Assembly: GCA_008973525.1 (NCBI GenBank)
Contig: WACJ01000296.1
Coordinates: forward strand, 62,001-126,000
Source of the DNA: Stenopsyche tienmushanensis
Taxonomy: Eukaryota > Arthropoda > Insecta > Trichoptera > Stenopsychidae
Reading direction: 5' to 3'
Length of the DNA: 64,000 nucleotides
The position numbers were made by a program, and so were the translations under genes. The notes under the pieces were generated by a model. The model saw only the letters and a program-made list of their open reading frames with translations. It did not search any database and was not told the DNA's origin. Position 1 is the first letter of the stretch. Each line of letters starts with the position of its first letter. Of this stretch, positions 10,236 through 19,610 are shown one piece after another.

Positions 10236-10524
10236 ATGAACAACTGTTGGATGTTATTCGTGCATAAGAAATGATAAAATCCGTCATACTGCTTCATTGC
10301 TACTAATGTATCGTCCCAATTGATACCTTATTTATCTTTTTGATAAAATGTAGGAGCAGTTTTGCAAAGATAATTGTGCAATGAAATGAGTACTTGCATA
10401 CTTAGATCCTTCCAAAGTTGTTTTTGAATGAATGTTTCCGAGTTGAAACATGATGTTTGTTGATGATATAAATTTGTTTAAAAAATTATCATATCGAACA
10501 AATCATCGCCAATAAATAACTTAG
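10236..10524. repeat. Short unassigned stretch with a partial 187-bp unit
   Basis: Positions 10,236-10,360 show no feature I can name. Positions 10,365-10,450 are the part of a 187-bp unit from GCAAAGATAATTGTGC to GTTTCCGAGTTGAAACAT, cut off abruptly. Positions 10,451-10,524 are AT-rich flank of the following jockey remnant. Confidence 0.7.
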
Positions 10525-11523
10525 TCATTTCTTATAAGCTTTCAAAATTGTTGGGAAAGATTTGTAACCCTGAGATAACACAGTAATTGGTGGACTGGTC
10601 GTCTTCAGGTTTGGGAAGTCTTTATCTGAGAAAACAGGGGCAGCTTTTTTGAAAACATGTGCCTCTCTAGCGGATAGTTTTTCAACAATATTTTGTGAGA
10701 TCTTTCTTTTTGAATCCACTCTCTTTAGATAGTCCACTCTTTTGGGACACTCTATCGCAGGCGGCGTGAGCTCCTCCGCAGCCACAGCACTTTGGAACAA
10801 TTTGTTTACCGACGAGAGGACAAGCACTGGAGGCGTGAGGTTGATCGCAACGTACGCATCTCTCAGCGCGGAAGCAGTTCTTCGCTGCGTGGCCAAACTC
10901 TTGACATCTGAAGCACTGCGTTACCTGCCTCGACGATCTTTTATATTTATTAATTGACACTGCAATGCCAGAGGTATCTTATGTTTTTGATGGATTTAAT
11001 ATCCGTTCCGTGCGGAAAATGGACAATGTACAGCCGCGTTGTCCTGTCGATGGCATTTTTCATGACCGACACTCTGTTCGGTTGTATTCCATGGAGCGAG
11101 AGATCTTCGGTGATGCTTTCGGGCTCCATTTCCGGGAGGCCGTGGATAACGGATTTAACTCTCTCTGACTCTGGAGTGAAAGTGTGATGAGGCCTGTTAA
11201 TACCTTCTTTTTTGAGCCCCTCAAGGAGCTTATTATAATGTGCCATGTCATTGCATTGCACAAATATATTTTTTGATTTGGTGTATCTGAGTTTGAAGTT
11301 ACCCTCAGGTACAAATGATTTTATTAACGCCACCGAGGTGGCATGTGAGGTGGTCGCTTCCACAACAACGGGCGGGACTCTTGATTTCTTGGCAGTTTTG
11401 TTGGGGCATAGGCTTCGGCGGTAGCTTCTCCAGAAGCTTGGCCACTTTGGTGGGCCGTTGCTAACCAGCAGGATCAGTAATTTTTGCTTTAAGTTGCCTG
11501 GCGCTGCGTCCCTTGGAGGGCAT
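10525..11523 (-). pseudogene. Jockey-type LINE ORF1 (gag-like, zinc knuckles), frameshifted
   Basis: ORF1 nucleocapsid-like protein of a jockey-clade retrotransposon, which binds element RNA. Reading 5' to 3' on the minus strand: MPSKGRSARQ near 11,523, a stop near 11,465, then the RNA-binding region SFVPEGNFKLRYTKSKN and PHGTDIKSIKNIRYL (11,363-10,950). A frameshift near 10,955 leads into three zinc knuckles: CFRCQEFGHAAKNC, CVRCDQPHASSACP and CCGCGGAHAAC. Another shift gives the tail PVFSDKDFPNLKTT. ORF2 is absent. The start abuts the end of the hAT fragment. Confidence 0.85.
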
Positions 11524-11534
11524 GCGGCTCGTGG

Positions 11535-12424
11535 TGTTTGTTTAAATCCAGGCTTGATGCGGTTTTGTTTTCAATTGCTATTAGCGATAAATGTCGGAGT
11601 CGAGTTTGGTCCATATTATTTCTTAAATAATTTTTTATTATTTTTGATTTGCTAAATGACCTTTCAGCTGCTGCAGAAGTGACAGGAATTGTAAAGAATT
11701 GCTGTAAATACTTCCGTTAGGTCGGATTCTAGCACTCCATATTTGCTCATTATTTCCTTACATAATTGGTGAACAGTCCATGCTTGAGTTAGTTGAGGTA
11801 AAACTAGGTGGTAAATATTAATAAATTGAAGTGAAAAACTAGGGCCTATTATATCTGAATATTTTCTTTGGAATTCGTCACACTTTTGTAATAAAGTTGC
11901 TGCATCAACATGTAATAAAAATGTTGGTGTTAAAAAATCGATTATATGACAGACTGCACTCATACTAATAAAACGTGTATCTAATTGAGATATTACTATG
12001 TCTAGTATATTATTGAAAATCTCAATTTTAAATATTTTTTCTCAGTTTGGAAATCGGTGATCAGCAGCTAATTTATCAAAATGTTTTTTAACTTTTCTTT
12101 GCCTTTTTTTCTTGAAAATGGGTATCAATACCATATTTTCTTGCAGTTTCACTGGCTTTGATTGGTGGTGTCCGATTCGCCAGTGAATTTTGACAGTAGA
12201 TCCCAACGTTTGATGCTGTTTCCGAAAAAGTTATACAAATCTTGTAACGTTGCGAAAAAAATCTGTATTTCCACACAACTGATAACGGCATCATTTATCA
12301 CCAAATTTAAATTATGAGTGGCACAATGTACGTACTCTGCGTTAGGCTGGATATCCTTCATATGTTTTTGTACACCATTATACACACCACTCATCACACT
12401 GGCTCCAACATAGCCTGGCCCCAC
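11535..12424 (-). pseudogene. hAT transposase fragment (ZMYM-like), C-terminal half
   Basis: Cut-and-paste transposase remnant. The 12,424-12,149 part reads GYVGASVMSGVYNGVQ, YVHCATHNLNLVINDA and LYNFFGNSIKRW, the region after DUF4371 in ZMYM1-like hAT transposases. After frame changes, 11,963-11,664 continues with LLQKCDEFQRKYSDI. At 11,660-11,540 the hAT dimerisation motif appears: AAAERSFSKSKIIKNYL and LSLIAIEN. Expected order and spacing are kept but several stops occur. The N-terminal BED/TTF finger and DDE start are missing. The family call is secure, the subfamily is not. Confidence 0.85.
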
Positions 12425-12469
12425 ACATTTTTATAAATCAATATTTTTGTCGATAAATGATGTAAGAAA

Positions 12470-12600
12470 AGTTAATTTTTTTTTCTAAATCTATTCCCAG
12501 GCATAGTTTTGCTAAAAATGGATGTCTTTGATAAAATAATCTGTTGACCGATAGTCTTAAACACCCCTTGTGAACTATACCCATTCACGCCATTTTGTGG
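12470..12600 (-). pseudogene. piggyBac fragment joined to Helitron, copy C
   Basis: Minus-strand sequence reads RHPFLAKLCLGIDL, matching the segment at 17,110-17,165. It serves as an uninterrupted version of the site holding the 71-bp MITE at 17,201: here GTCTTAAACACCCC is continuous. About 50 bp present at 17,305-17,350 are missing here. Confidence 0.7.
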
Positions 12601-12606
12601 TCTTAT

Positions 12607-13144
12607 CTACATTTTTGTATTTGTGGGATGTTGATCGATTTGTTCATCAGTGTTTTCCATAAATTGGATTTGGTTTATTTTGTGATCAGCGTTTGGCAGT
12701 GGTAGCAGTGATCCTTCATGATGATTAATTTGCCCTTGCTCTTTAAATGTTGGCATGTAGTTCTCGCGCACGATATTTGTTGCACTGAAAGATGTCATTT
12801 GGAAACATGAATTGTATTTGCATGTTTGCCAAGGAATGCTTGGATTTGCTCGTGTTACCTGATACCAACGTTGATAATAGTTCAGGTGGTGAATGTAATT
12901 CTGGCAATATAACTTTTCCACCCGCGCAGCACATTCCTGGTGTTTTATTTTTAAATTTGAGGGCACTACAATACAAGCATAATTTATAAATTGGGATATC
13001 CTTCAACCAATTTTCCTTGTTTGCGACGTTCAAACTTTTTCGCTGATCGATTCCATGTTGGAACTTCAGAGTAAAGCAGCATTTTTGCAAATCATCCCTG
13101 CATAATGAGAAAAACGCAGTTAACACTGTGGGTGGTGGTGACAA
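12607..13144 (-). pseudogene. Helitron protein N-terminal fragment, copy C
   Basis: Minus frames 12,743-13,144 and 12,607-12,966 carry the same CLYCSALKFKNKTPGMCC block as the other copies. This version keeps PPELLSTLVSGNTSKSKH and NTDEQIDQHPTNTKM, so it extends slightly further at its C-terminal end. The frame changes near 12,830 and is broken. Confidence 0.85.
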
Positions 13145-13613
13145 TGCTGTTGCACATGCATTTTCTGTTGTGGAGTACTGTTGTGAATCGAGGTTCCACT
13201 GTACTTAGATCCTTTCAAAGCTGTTTTTGAATGAATGTTTTCGAGTTGAAACATTTTAAAGTTGTTTTTTGCCAACATTAAACTTGTTTGCAAATGGTTG
13301 ATAATGATCAGATTTATCTTTCTAACGATATAAAAAATTGTATAGGCAATTTTGCAAAGATAATTGTACAATGAAATGAGTATTTGCATGCTTAGATCCT
13401 TTCAAAGCTGTTTTTAAATGAATGTTTTCGAGTTGAAACATTTTAAAGTTGTTTCTTGCCAACATTAAACTTGTTTGCAAATGGTTGATAATGATCAGAT
13501 TTATCTTTCTAATGATATAAAAAATTGTAAAGGCAATTTGGCAAAGATAATTGTGCAATGAAATGAGTATTTGCATACTTAGATCTTTTTAAAGCTGTTT
13601 TTGAATGAATGTT
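13145..13613. repeat. pogo end plus about two 187-bp units, copy C
   Basis: The pogo-like end GAGGTTCCACTG finishes at 13,197 and is followed by TA and CTTAGATCC, exactly as at 7,737. Unit landmarks lie at about 13,204, 13,391 and 13,578. The last is the diverged terminal unit. Confidence 0.92.
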
Positions 13614-14035
13614 TCAGAGTTTAAACATTTCCAAGTTGGTACTTTCCGTCAATTTTTTTTGGGCTCTTGTACTGTAAATATGAAAAGAGTTGTAAACTAG
13701 TGTACCAATTGTCGGTACAGACAGTATGACCTTTACGCAAAAGTGGATGTAATAATGCCATCAACACATTTGTTGATGTTGATCTTTAAATCCCAACTGT
13801 TTTCTATTATATACTTGCAAACTATAAGTATATCCGGAACTTGTACAGAGTTTAAAAATTTTCAAGCCATATCTATGTCGCTTCGATTTTATGTACTGGC
13901 GAAAAGATATTCTTCCCTGAAAGGGAATCATTTAAATGAATGTTTCCGAGTTGAAACATTTCCAATTTGATACTTCCCGTCATTAAACTTGTTTGAAAAT
14001 GGTTGATTATGATAATCAGATTTATATTTTTATGA
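13614..14035. repeat. Composite block copy C: spacer plus partial unit, then truncated
   Basis: Matches 5,641-6,035 closely, then diverges at about 14,010-14,035, where the 187-type sequence ends. The piggyBac and helicase parts of copies A and B are absent after this point. Confidence 0.85.
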
Positions 14036-14260
14036 TAATTTAATGGAGTGCAAAAAAATAGAAAGATGATTGAAAATTGAGAAGAAAGAGAGGACGAGGA
14101 CTGTGGCGGAGGCCCTTTTATAGGTCAGGCTCTGGAGCAGGAGTGGGAGAAACAAGTTCTGGATGAGCTGCCGTTGGCGATGTCGAATCACCACTCCTCA
14201 TTAATATTCATAAATTATAAATTCATGATCGACGAAGCTAACAGTGCACATTTTATGTCG
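14036..14260. other. Unassigned sequence
   Basis: AT-rich ends around a GC-richer middle (14,090-14,200). I see no gene or repeat here. It may be the 3' flank of the DUF7869-like remnant that ends at 14,261. Confidence 0.5.
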
Positions 14261-14885
14261 TCATGAAATAGGAATATAATTGTATAAATATTGAATACAA
14301 AACAATGAAACAAAATCCATATGCGACATTTTTTCTACAGAAAATGGAATTATTTTACGACACGGTTGGATTAATTCGTAATAGTGTTCAGGGATGTATA
14401 AATTATTAGTTTTTCTTATTTTCATTTCTATCAAACCAAAATCACAGTCATTTGGCAAAAACAAATGTCCTGATATTAAAAATTTGTGATCAATTATTAT
14501 CAGAAGATTGAACTATTTTCAGCCATGTTAGTGCCATTTTGATGTTACGATTTTGGCCTGTACAAGTATCACTGTACGCTATTACATGTTTTGAAATTAT
14601 CATTGGAATGTTTTAAAATATATGAAGCAACTTCCTGTGAACCTCTTGATGCTGTAGTTTCCATCCCATACATACATTTTAACTGTATCATTATGGAAAT
14701 TATGGCAACCTTAGTTGTATACATACATATTTCGCTTATAATAAGCTATCAAAACAGAAAGTTTTGGATACGGAAGCGCTTTCTGTAAATCAAATGAAAA
14801 CCCATAATATTCGTCAGGATTGTCCTTTGATTTTTTCTGGTCATAAATATTTTCTGGCTTGTTCAGTACCTTTCAAGTGTGAATC
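14261..14885 (-). pseudogene. DUF7869-like, presumably transposase-derived fragment
   Basis: Minus-strand translation in shifting frames gives DEYYGFSFDLQKALPYP and IAYYKRNMYVYN (14,820-14,705), MYVWDGN (about 14,660), VIAYSDTCTGQNRNIKMAL (about 14,580-14,525), then LFLPNDCDFGLIEMKIRK and PFSVEKMSHMDF (14,464-14,280). This order matches a family of insect proteins of unknown function (DUF7869 in my memory of the family), often TE-associated, with an acidic SDxxxGQN motif suggesting an RNase H-like nuclease fold. Stops and frameshifts make it dead. The 3' limit is uncertain. Confidence 0.6.
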
Positions 14886-14892
14886 GTGTATT

Positions 14893-15244
14893 TGTTGAAG
14901 GTACGTCACCTTCGCCGGTTGCGGTCCAGTCGCACAGATACCGGCGGTAGGCGGGAAGGTGACCTCTTCCCGCAGTTTCCCGGGCGATTACCGGTCCGTT
15001 CCTTATCGGACCCGGCGAGACATGGAGGACGGAATGTACGAGGTGGAGAAATGAAACACGATACTGTGATTACGCGATCTTTATTTTGGGGGACCACGTA
15101 TCGCGGAGCTGCAAGGCAGAGTTCACAAACAGTCTGCGCACTCGCTCTCCCCTTGCGGAACTGCATTTCCCTTCTCGTGAGCAGAGCTCCATCGCTGCGT
15201 TGCGCGCGCACCCTTTCTTCCCCCTCCCCGTGGTCCACGCTACA
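14893..15244 (-). mobile_element. GC-rich LTR-like segment (candidate solo LTR)
   Basis: A 352-bp block, much richer in G and C than its surroundings, begins TGTTGAAGG and ends GCTACA, so it has TG...CA ends on either strand. On the minus strand it has AATAAAG near 15,085, as an LTR R region would. It separates the DUF7869-like remnant from the C-terminus of piggyBac-3. I found no flanking target duplication, so a solo LTR is inferred only. Confidence 0.4.
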
Positions 15245-15249
15245 CTTGC

Positions 15250-16790
15250 AATACTTTTTTACATTTTTTGTAAATTGTACGGGATTGCCTCCCTTTCTTG
15301 TTAGTACTGCATACGCAGCACTCTTTTTCTTTCCTGTTGGACAATTTTTCAAAGGCAGCAGAAACTCGATGATTTTTAGCACCTTGTGCTAATTTATACT
15401 CTATCCATTCACTTCCAATTTTTTCTATAATATATATAGATGGTGAATTGTAGACGAGTTACAATTTTCTTCGATAGTCCAGAATTTTCTTTATGTAAAA
15501 TATAGGAAATCAGCACCATCCTCGCTATGATGTTGAACACCACCTTTTTCCAGTATTTTACCGTTCGTCTCTCGTCAAGGTAAAAATATAACATCATGTC
15601 TGAACTGTCAATCCCTCCCATGTATTTATTATAATCTGCTATAATTTCTGGTTTCGTTGATGTTTTTTGTTTTCCGCTACGGGTTACAGTTACAGTGGTA
15701 CCTCACAACGAACTTGATTCGTTCCGGGAGCAAGTTCGCAATGCGAAAAGTTCGTTATGTGAAACGCGTTTTCCTATATAAATACATTGCGTTCTTTATG
15801 CGAGGCACCACTGTATTTCACTTTCAGCAGCTTTTGCTTTGTTTGATAGTAAAATAACTGGTGCCTTTTGAGATTTTTTCATTCGGGAAGCACAGGCTAG
15901 AACGTTTTCTGATCGAAAATATTTTGTTTGCCCAATTGCATGTTTTTGTTTTAACTGCGTGGGCAGGTATTTGCGGTTTTTTCGTACCGAGCCGGTAATA
16001 AATTTGCCCAGGTTGAATAAGTCGCGAACAAGAGGTACCGACATAAAAAAATTGTCAACAAACAAATGATACCCCTTTTGTAGGTAATTACCAATTTTTA
16101 ACAAATTCACAACCACCATATATCCATTTTTTGCTATTTCATTCTTATCGTTCTGATTTTTTGCACCCATATAAGTATAAAATCCTAAACAATAATTTGT
16201 GATGTGTGTCACAAATCATCCAAAATTTTATCCCCCAACGATGATGGTGTTTGTTTGGAAGATATTGCATCAAACTTGTCCTATTTTTTGTATCAAAAAG
16301 ATTTTCATCGATGCTGATTTGCTGATGTGGTACATAGTGATGGCGGAATATATTATTTGCGTGCTCCAAGAGTGGTTGGTATCTGGCACGTGGATCATAG
16401 CCCGGTTCATTTGGCTTCGGTATATTTGCATTTTTTACCGAGTGGAAAAAACGTAACAAATCTTCAAATCTGTGCTTCGTAAACATTTTTCCGAACCAAG
16501 GTGTATTTTGAGATGAACTTGTACCACTTTTTCTTTTATTTTTTGATAATCCCCATATTCATAATGCAGGGTATGAACCCTTTTATTTCTTCGATTGTTA
16601 TCTTTTCCTTGCTTTGCATTTCGGTTGGTTTCTTTTACCATCAGCGAAAGAAGTGAAATGGTAAACAATAAATCGAAGTATGCAATAGGGGGTGAATCCG
16701 ATGGTGGCATGTGCTTAGGGCCGGGAATTTCTTGGCAATCAAAGGGCAATGGTAAAGGCTTTTTGGGAGAAAGCACCACATTTAAGCAAA
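15250..16790 (-). pseudogene. piggyBac-3 transposase, nearly full but frameshifted
   Basis: Cut-and-paste transposase of the piggyBac superfamily. On the minus strand: PGPKHMPPSDSPPIAYFDLL and MVKETNR (N-terminal part, 16,770-16,600), HRFEDLLRFFH, ISIDENLFDTK with the first catalytic Asp (about 16,310), YHLFVDNFFMSVPL with the second (about 16,050), GGIDSSDMML with the third (about 15,615), and a cysteine-rich tail (CPTGKKK, YCKC) at 15,360-15,250. All three acidic residues are present. At least two frameshifts and a 121-bp MITE (15,693-15,813) break it. The right end runs directly into a partial 187-bp unit at 16,790. Confidence 0.88.
15693..15813. mobile_element. 121-bp pogo/Tigger-like MITE
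   Basis: Starts CAGTGGTACCTC and ends GAGGCACCACTG (inverted repeats, 11 of 12 matching), flanked on both sides by TA. It lies inside the piggyBac-3 frame between the second and third catalytic Asp. It has no coding capacity, so movement would depend on a pogo-type transposase in trans. Confidence 0.85.
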
Positions 16791-16930
16791 GATAATTGTG
16801 CAATGAAATGAGTATTTGCATACTTAGATCCTTTCAAAGCTATTTTTTAGTGAATATTTCCGAGTTGAAATATTTCCAAGTTGGTACTTCCCGACATTAA
16901 AAATGTTTGCAAATGGTTGATAATGATCAA
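16790..16930. repeat. Partial, diverged 187-bp unit
   Basis: From GCAAAGATAATTGTGC to AATGGTTGATAATGATCA, with changes such as AGTGAATATTTCCGAG. It sits between piggyBac-3 and another piggyBac fragment. Confidence 0.85.
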
Positions 16931-16934
16931 TGAA

Positions 16935-17355
16935 AACTCGAAAAATATGTCGACCTAACAATGGAATCATTCTTTCATTCAAAGAAAGGTTTTGTTTAGT
17001 CTTATAAACACTATTGAATTTGCCTAAAAAGTAGTCTAGGATTGGTTTAACCTTGGACAGCCTATCGGTGCTGTTTGCAATTGTTAAATTATTGACAAAA
17101 TGCAGAAAAGTTAAAAAAATATCTAAATCTATTCCTAGGCATAGTTTTGCTAAAAATGGATGTCTTTGATTAGAGAATCTGTTGACTGATAGTCTTTTAA
17201 CCTTTTAACTGCCAACGACGCACCGGCGCGTCGAATTTGTATGCGCTGATGAGTCATTGGCAGTTAAGAGGTTAAACGCCCCTTGTGAACTATACCCATT
17301 ATGATGACTAAACCAAACCACTTTTTTAGTTCACACACTGTAACATCACGCCATT
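16935..17355 (-). pseudogene. piggyBac fragment joined to Helitron, copy D
   Basis: Minus-strand reading around 17,190-16,950 gives NQRHPFLAKLCLGIDL, FLHFVNNLTIANSTDRLSKVKP, ILDYFLGKFNSVYKTKQNLSLNE and a degenerate GRHIFRVF block. This is the middle of a piggyBac transposase, but the first catalytic Asp is replaced: SLNE where family members have S(I/L/F)DE. It is interrupted by the 71-bp MITE at 17,201-17,271. Confidence 0.75.
17201..17271. mobile_element. 71-bp TTAA MITE (piggyBac-type)
   Basis: Bounded by TTAA on both sides (17,197-17,200 and 17,272-17,275). Termini are CCTTTTAACTGCCAACGAC on the left and, read from the other strand, CCTCTTAACTGCCAATGAC on the right. The homologous site at about 12,555-12,570 lacks the insert and has a single TTAA, which proves insertion. 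Confidence 0.9.
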
Positions 17356-17367
17356 TTGTGGTCTTAT

Positions 17368-17907
17368 CTACATTTTTGTATTTGTGGGATGTTGATCGAT
17401 TTGTTCATCAGTGTTTTCCATAAATTGGATTTGGTTTATTTTGTGATCAGCGTTTGGCAGTGGTAGCAGTGATCCTTCATGATGATTAATTTGCCCTTGC
17501 TCTTTAAATGTTGGCATGTAGTTCTCGCGCACGATATTTGTTGCACTGAAAGATGTCATTTGGAAACATGAATTGTACTTGCATATGTTTGCCAAGGAAT
17601 GCTTGGATTTGCTCGTGTTACCTGATACCAACGTTGATAATAGTTCAGGTGGTGAATGTAAATCTGGCAATATAACTTTTCCACCCGCGCAGCACATTCC
17701 TGGTGTTTTATTTTTAAATTTGAGGGCACTACAATACAAGCATAATTTATAAATTGGGATATCCTTCAACCAATTTTCCTTGTTTGCGACGTTCAAACTT
17801 TTTCGCTGATCGATTCCATGTTGGAACTTCAGAGTAAAGCAGCATTTTTGCAAATCATCCCTGCATAATGAGAAAAACGCAGTTAACACTGTGGGCGGTG
17901 GTGACAA
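17368..17907 (-). pseudogene. Helitron protein N-terminal fragment, copy D (best frame)
   Basis: A single 179-codon minus-strand frame covers the whole segment split in the other copies: LTAFFSLCRDD, CLYCSALKFKNKTPGMCCAGG, PPELLSTLVSGNTSKSKHSLAN, KYNSCFQMTSFSATNIVRENYMP, GSLLPLPNADHK and NTDEQIDQ. The extra TA at about 17,582 (GCATATG against GCATG) restores the frame broken in copies A-C, so this copy is closest to ancestral here. It is still a fragment without HUH nuclease or helicase motifs. Confidence 0.85.
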
Positions 17908-18369
17908 TGCTGTTGCACATGCATTTTCTGTTGTGGAGTACTGTTGTGAATCGAGGTTCCACTGTACTTAGATCCTTTCAAAGCTGTTTTTGAATGAATG
18001 TTTTCGAGTTGAAACATTTTAAAGTTGTTTTTTGCCAACATTAAACATGTTTGCAAATGGTTGATAATGATCAGATTTATCTTTCTAACGATATAAAAAA
18101 TTGTATAGGCAATTTTGCAAAGATAATTGTGCAATGAAATGAGTATTTGCATGCTTAGATCCTTTCAAAGCTGTTTTTGAATGAATGTTTTCGAGTTGAA
18201 ACATTTTAAAGTTGTTTCTTGCCAACATTAAACTTGTTTGCAAATGGTTGATAATGATCAGATTTATCTTTCTAATGATATAAAAAATTGTAAAGGCAAT
18301 TTGGCAAAGATAATTGTGCAATGAAATGAGTATTTGCATGCTTAGATCCTTTCAAAGCTGTTTTTGAAT
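17908..18369. repeat. pogo end plus about two 187-bp units, copy D
   Basis: Same pogo-to-repeat junction (GAGGTTCCACTG, TA, CTTAGATCC) near 17,967. Landmarks lie at about 17,968, 18,153 and 18,340. Subtype-B units are followed by the diverged terminal unit. Confidence 0.93.
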
Positions 18370-18790
18370 GAATGTTTCAGAGTTTAAACATTTCCAAGTT
18401 GGTACTTTCCGTCAATTTTTTTTGGGCTCTTGTACTGTAAATATGAAAAGAGTTGTAAACTAGTGTACCAATTGTCGGTACAGACAGTATGACCTTTACG
18501 CAAAAGTGGACGTAATAATGCCATCAACACATTTGTTGATGTTGATCTTTAAATCCCAACTGTTTTCTATTATATACTTGCAAACTATAAGTATATCCGG
18601 AACTTGTACAGAGTTTAAAAATTTTCAAGCCATATCTATGTCGCTTCGATTTTATGTACTGGCGAAAAGATATTCTTCCCTGAAAGGGAATCATTTAAAT
18701 GAATGTTTCCGAGTTGAAACATTTCCAATTTGATACTTCTCGTCATTAAACTTGTTTGCAAATGGTTCATAATGATCAGATTCATCTATT
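18370..18790. repeat. Composite block copy D: spacer plus diverged unit
   Basis: Matches 8,155-8,575 almost base for base. Confidence 0.85.
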
Positions 18791-19165
18791 TAATATTGCT
18801 GAATTTATTCGGTATTGTTTCCCAGGTGCAACACTTCGAACCACCTTTAACATTAACGTAAAGAAGAGCCTCAATTATATAGAGCTCTTATTCCGTCCCG
18901 CAAATTTTAATTTTATTTGTAAGGATTTCTGTGGTTGATACATTATTATAAAAATTATCCATATAAACGTGATGCCATTTATTGTAATATGGATGCAAGA
19001 TGGTTTCAATAGTTTGAATTAGGGATGCACTTTCCTCATTTTGTGGTTGCTTCACAAACCATTCTCACGAGTATTCCATATTTAATTATTTTTTTCCGGA
19101 TTATATACACGAAAAGCCAACATCCCTCTCCAAGGAGTGATGCTTTCATCAAACGATACCACAGG
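18791..19165 (-). pseudogene. piggyBac transposase fragment, copy D
   Basis: Minus-strand block with SFDESITPWRG, the FRVYNPEK-like region, GILVRMVCE and the YMDNFY region, as in copies A and B. Directly upstream in transcript order, at 19,160, it fuses to a Helitron helicase piece rather than to piggyBac N-terminal sequence. The fusion point lies at GATACC, just before the SFDES codons. Confidence 0.8.
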
Positions 19166-19600
19166 TAGAGTTTGTCGAAAATCACCAGACAAAACATGGC
19201 TTACAATTGCGTTCATAATTTTATCATACGCTATGCATTGTTCTGGAACCAATTTTGGAAGATTCGTTTGAACAAATGTTCTGAATTAATCGACATCGAT
19301 GTTGCTCGTTGCAAATCATGGTTAAATAAGAAATGTGTTGATTGATTCGAGGCAGCCATTCTTAATTGTATCAGTACTTTGTTAGCGATTGCCAAACATA
19401 TATTCTCAATCGAAAACCAAGCCTCGTTGTATACCGTTGGTGTGAATCGAATTTACTGATTTTGATTTTGTTCGAGGCATTTGTTCGAGAGCACTTCTGA
19501 ACAATCTGATTAACTCGTTGTGTTGATCAAAAAAAGTTTCTAATGCAGCGATAATTTCTCGTTTAATTCCCGTATTCAATTGACAACAATGATCTGTTTG
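19161..19600 (-). pseudogene. Helitron helicase fragment with GDFRQTLPV motif, copy D
   Basis: Minus-strand translation of 19,255-19,161 reads LVPEQCIAYDKIMNAI then LSGDFRQTLPV. These are the start and a later motif of the Pif1-like helicase of Helitrons, joined by an internal deletion. 19,600-19,256 continues upstream with the FSIENICLAIANKVL-type block shared with copies A and B. This is the clearest proof that the block is Helitron-derived. It ends exactly at the TTAA of piggyBac-1. Confidence 0.82.
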
Positions 19601-19610
19601 TTAACACTTT

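Noticed and set aside
14886..15392. 168-codon plus and 158-codon minus frames in the GC-rich block
   Set aside because: Long frames arise from high GC and few stops. The minus frame partly overlaps the piggyBac-3 C-terminus; the rest has no family resemblance.
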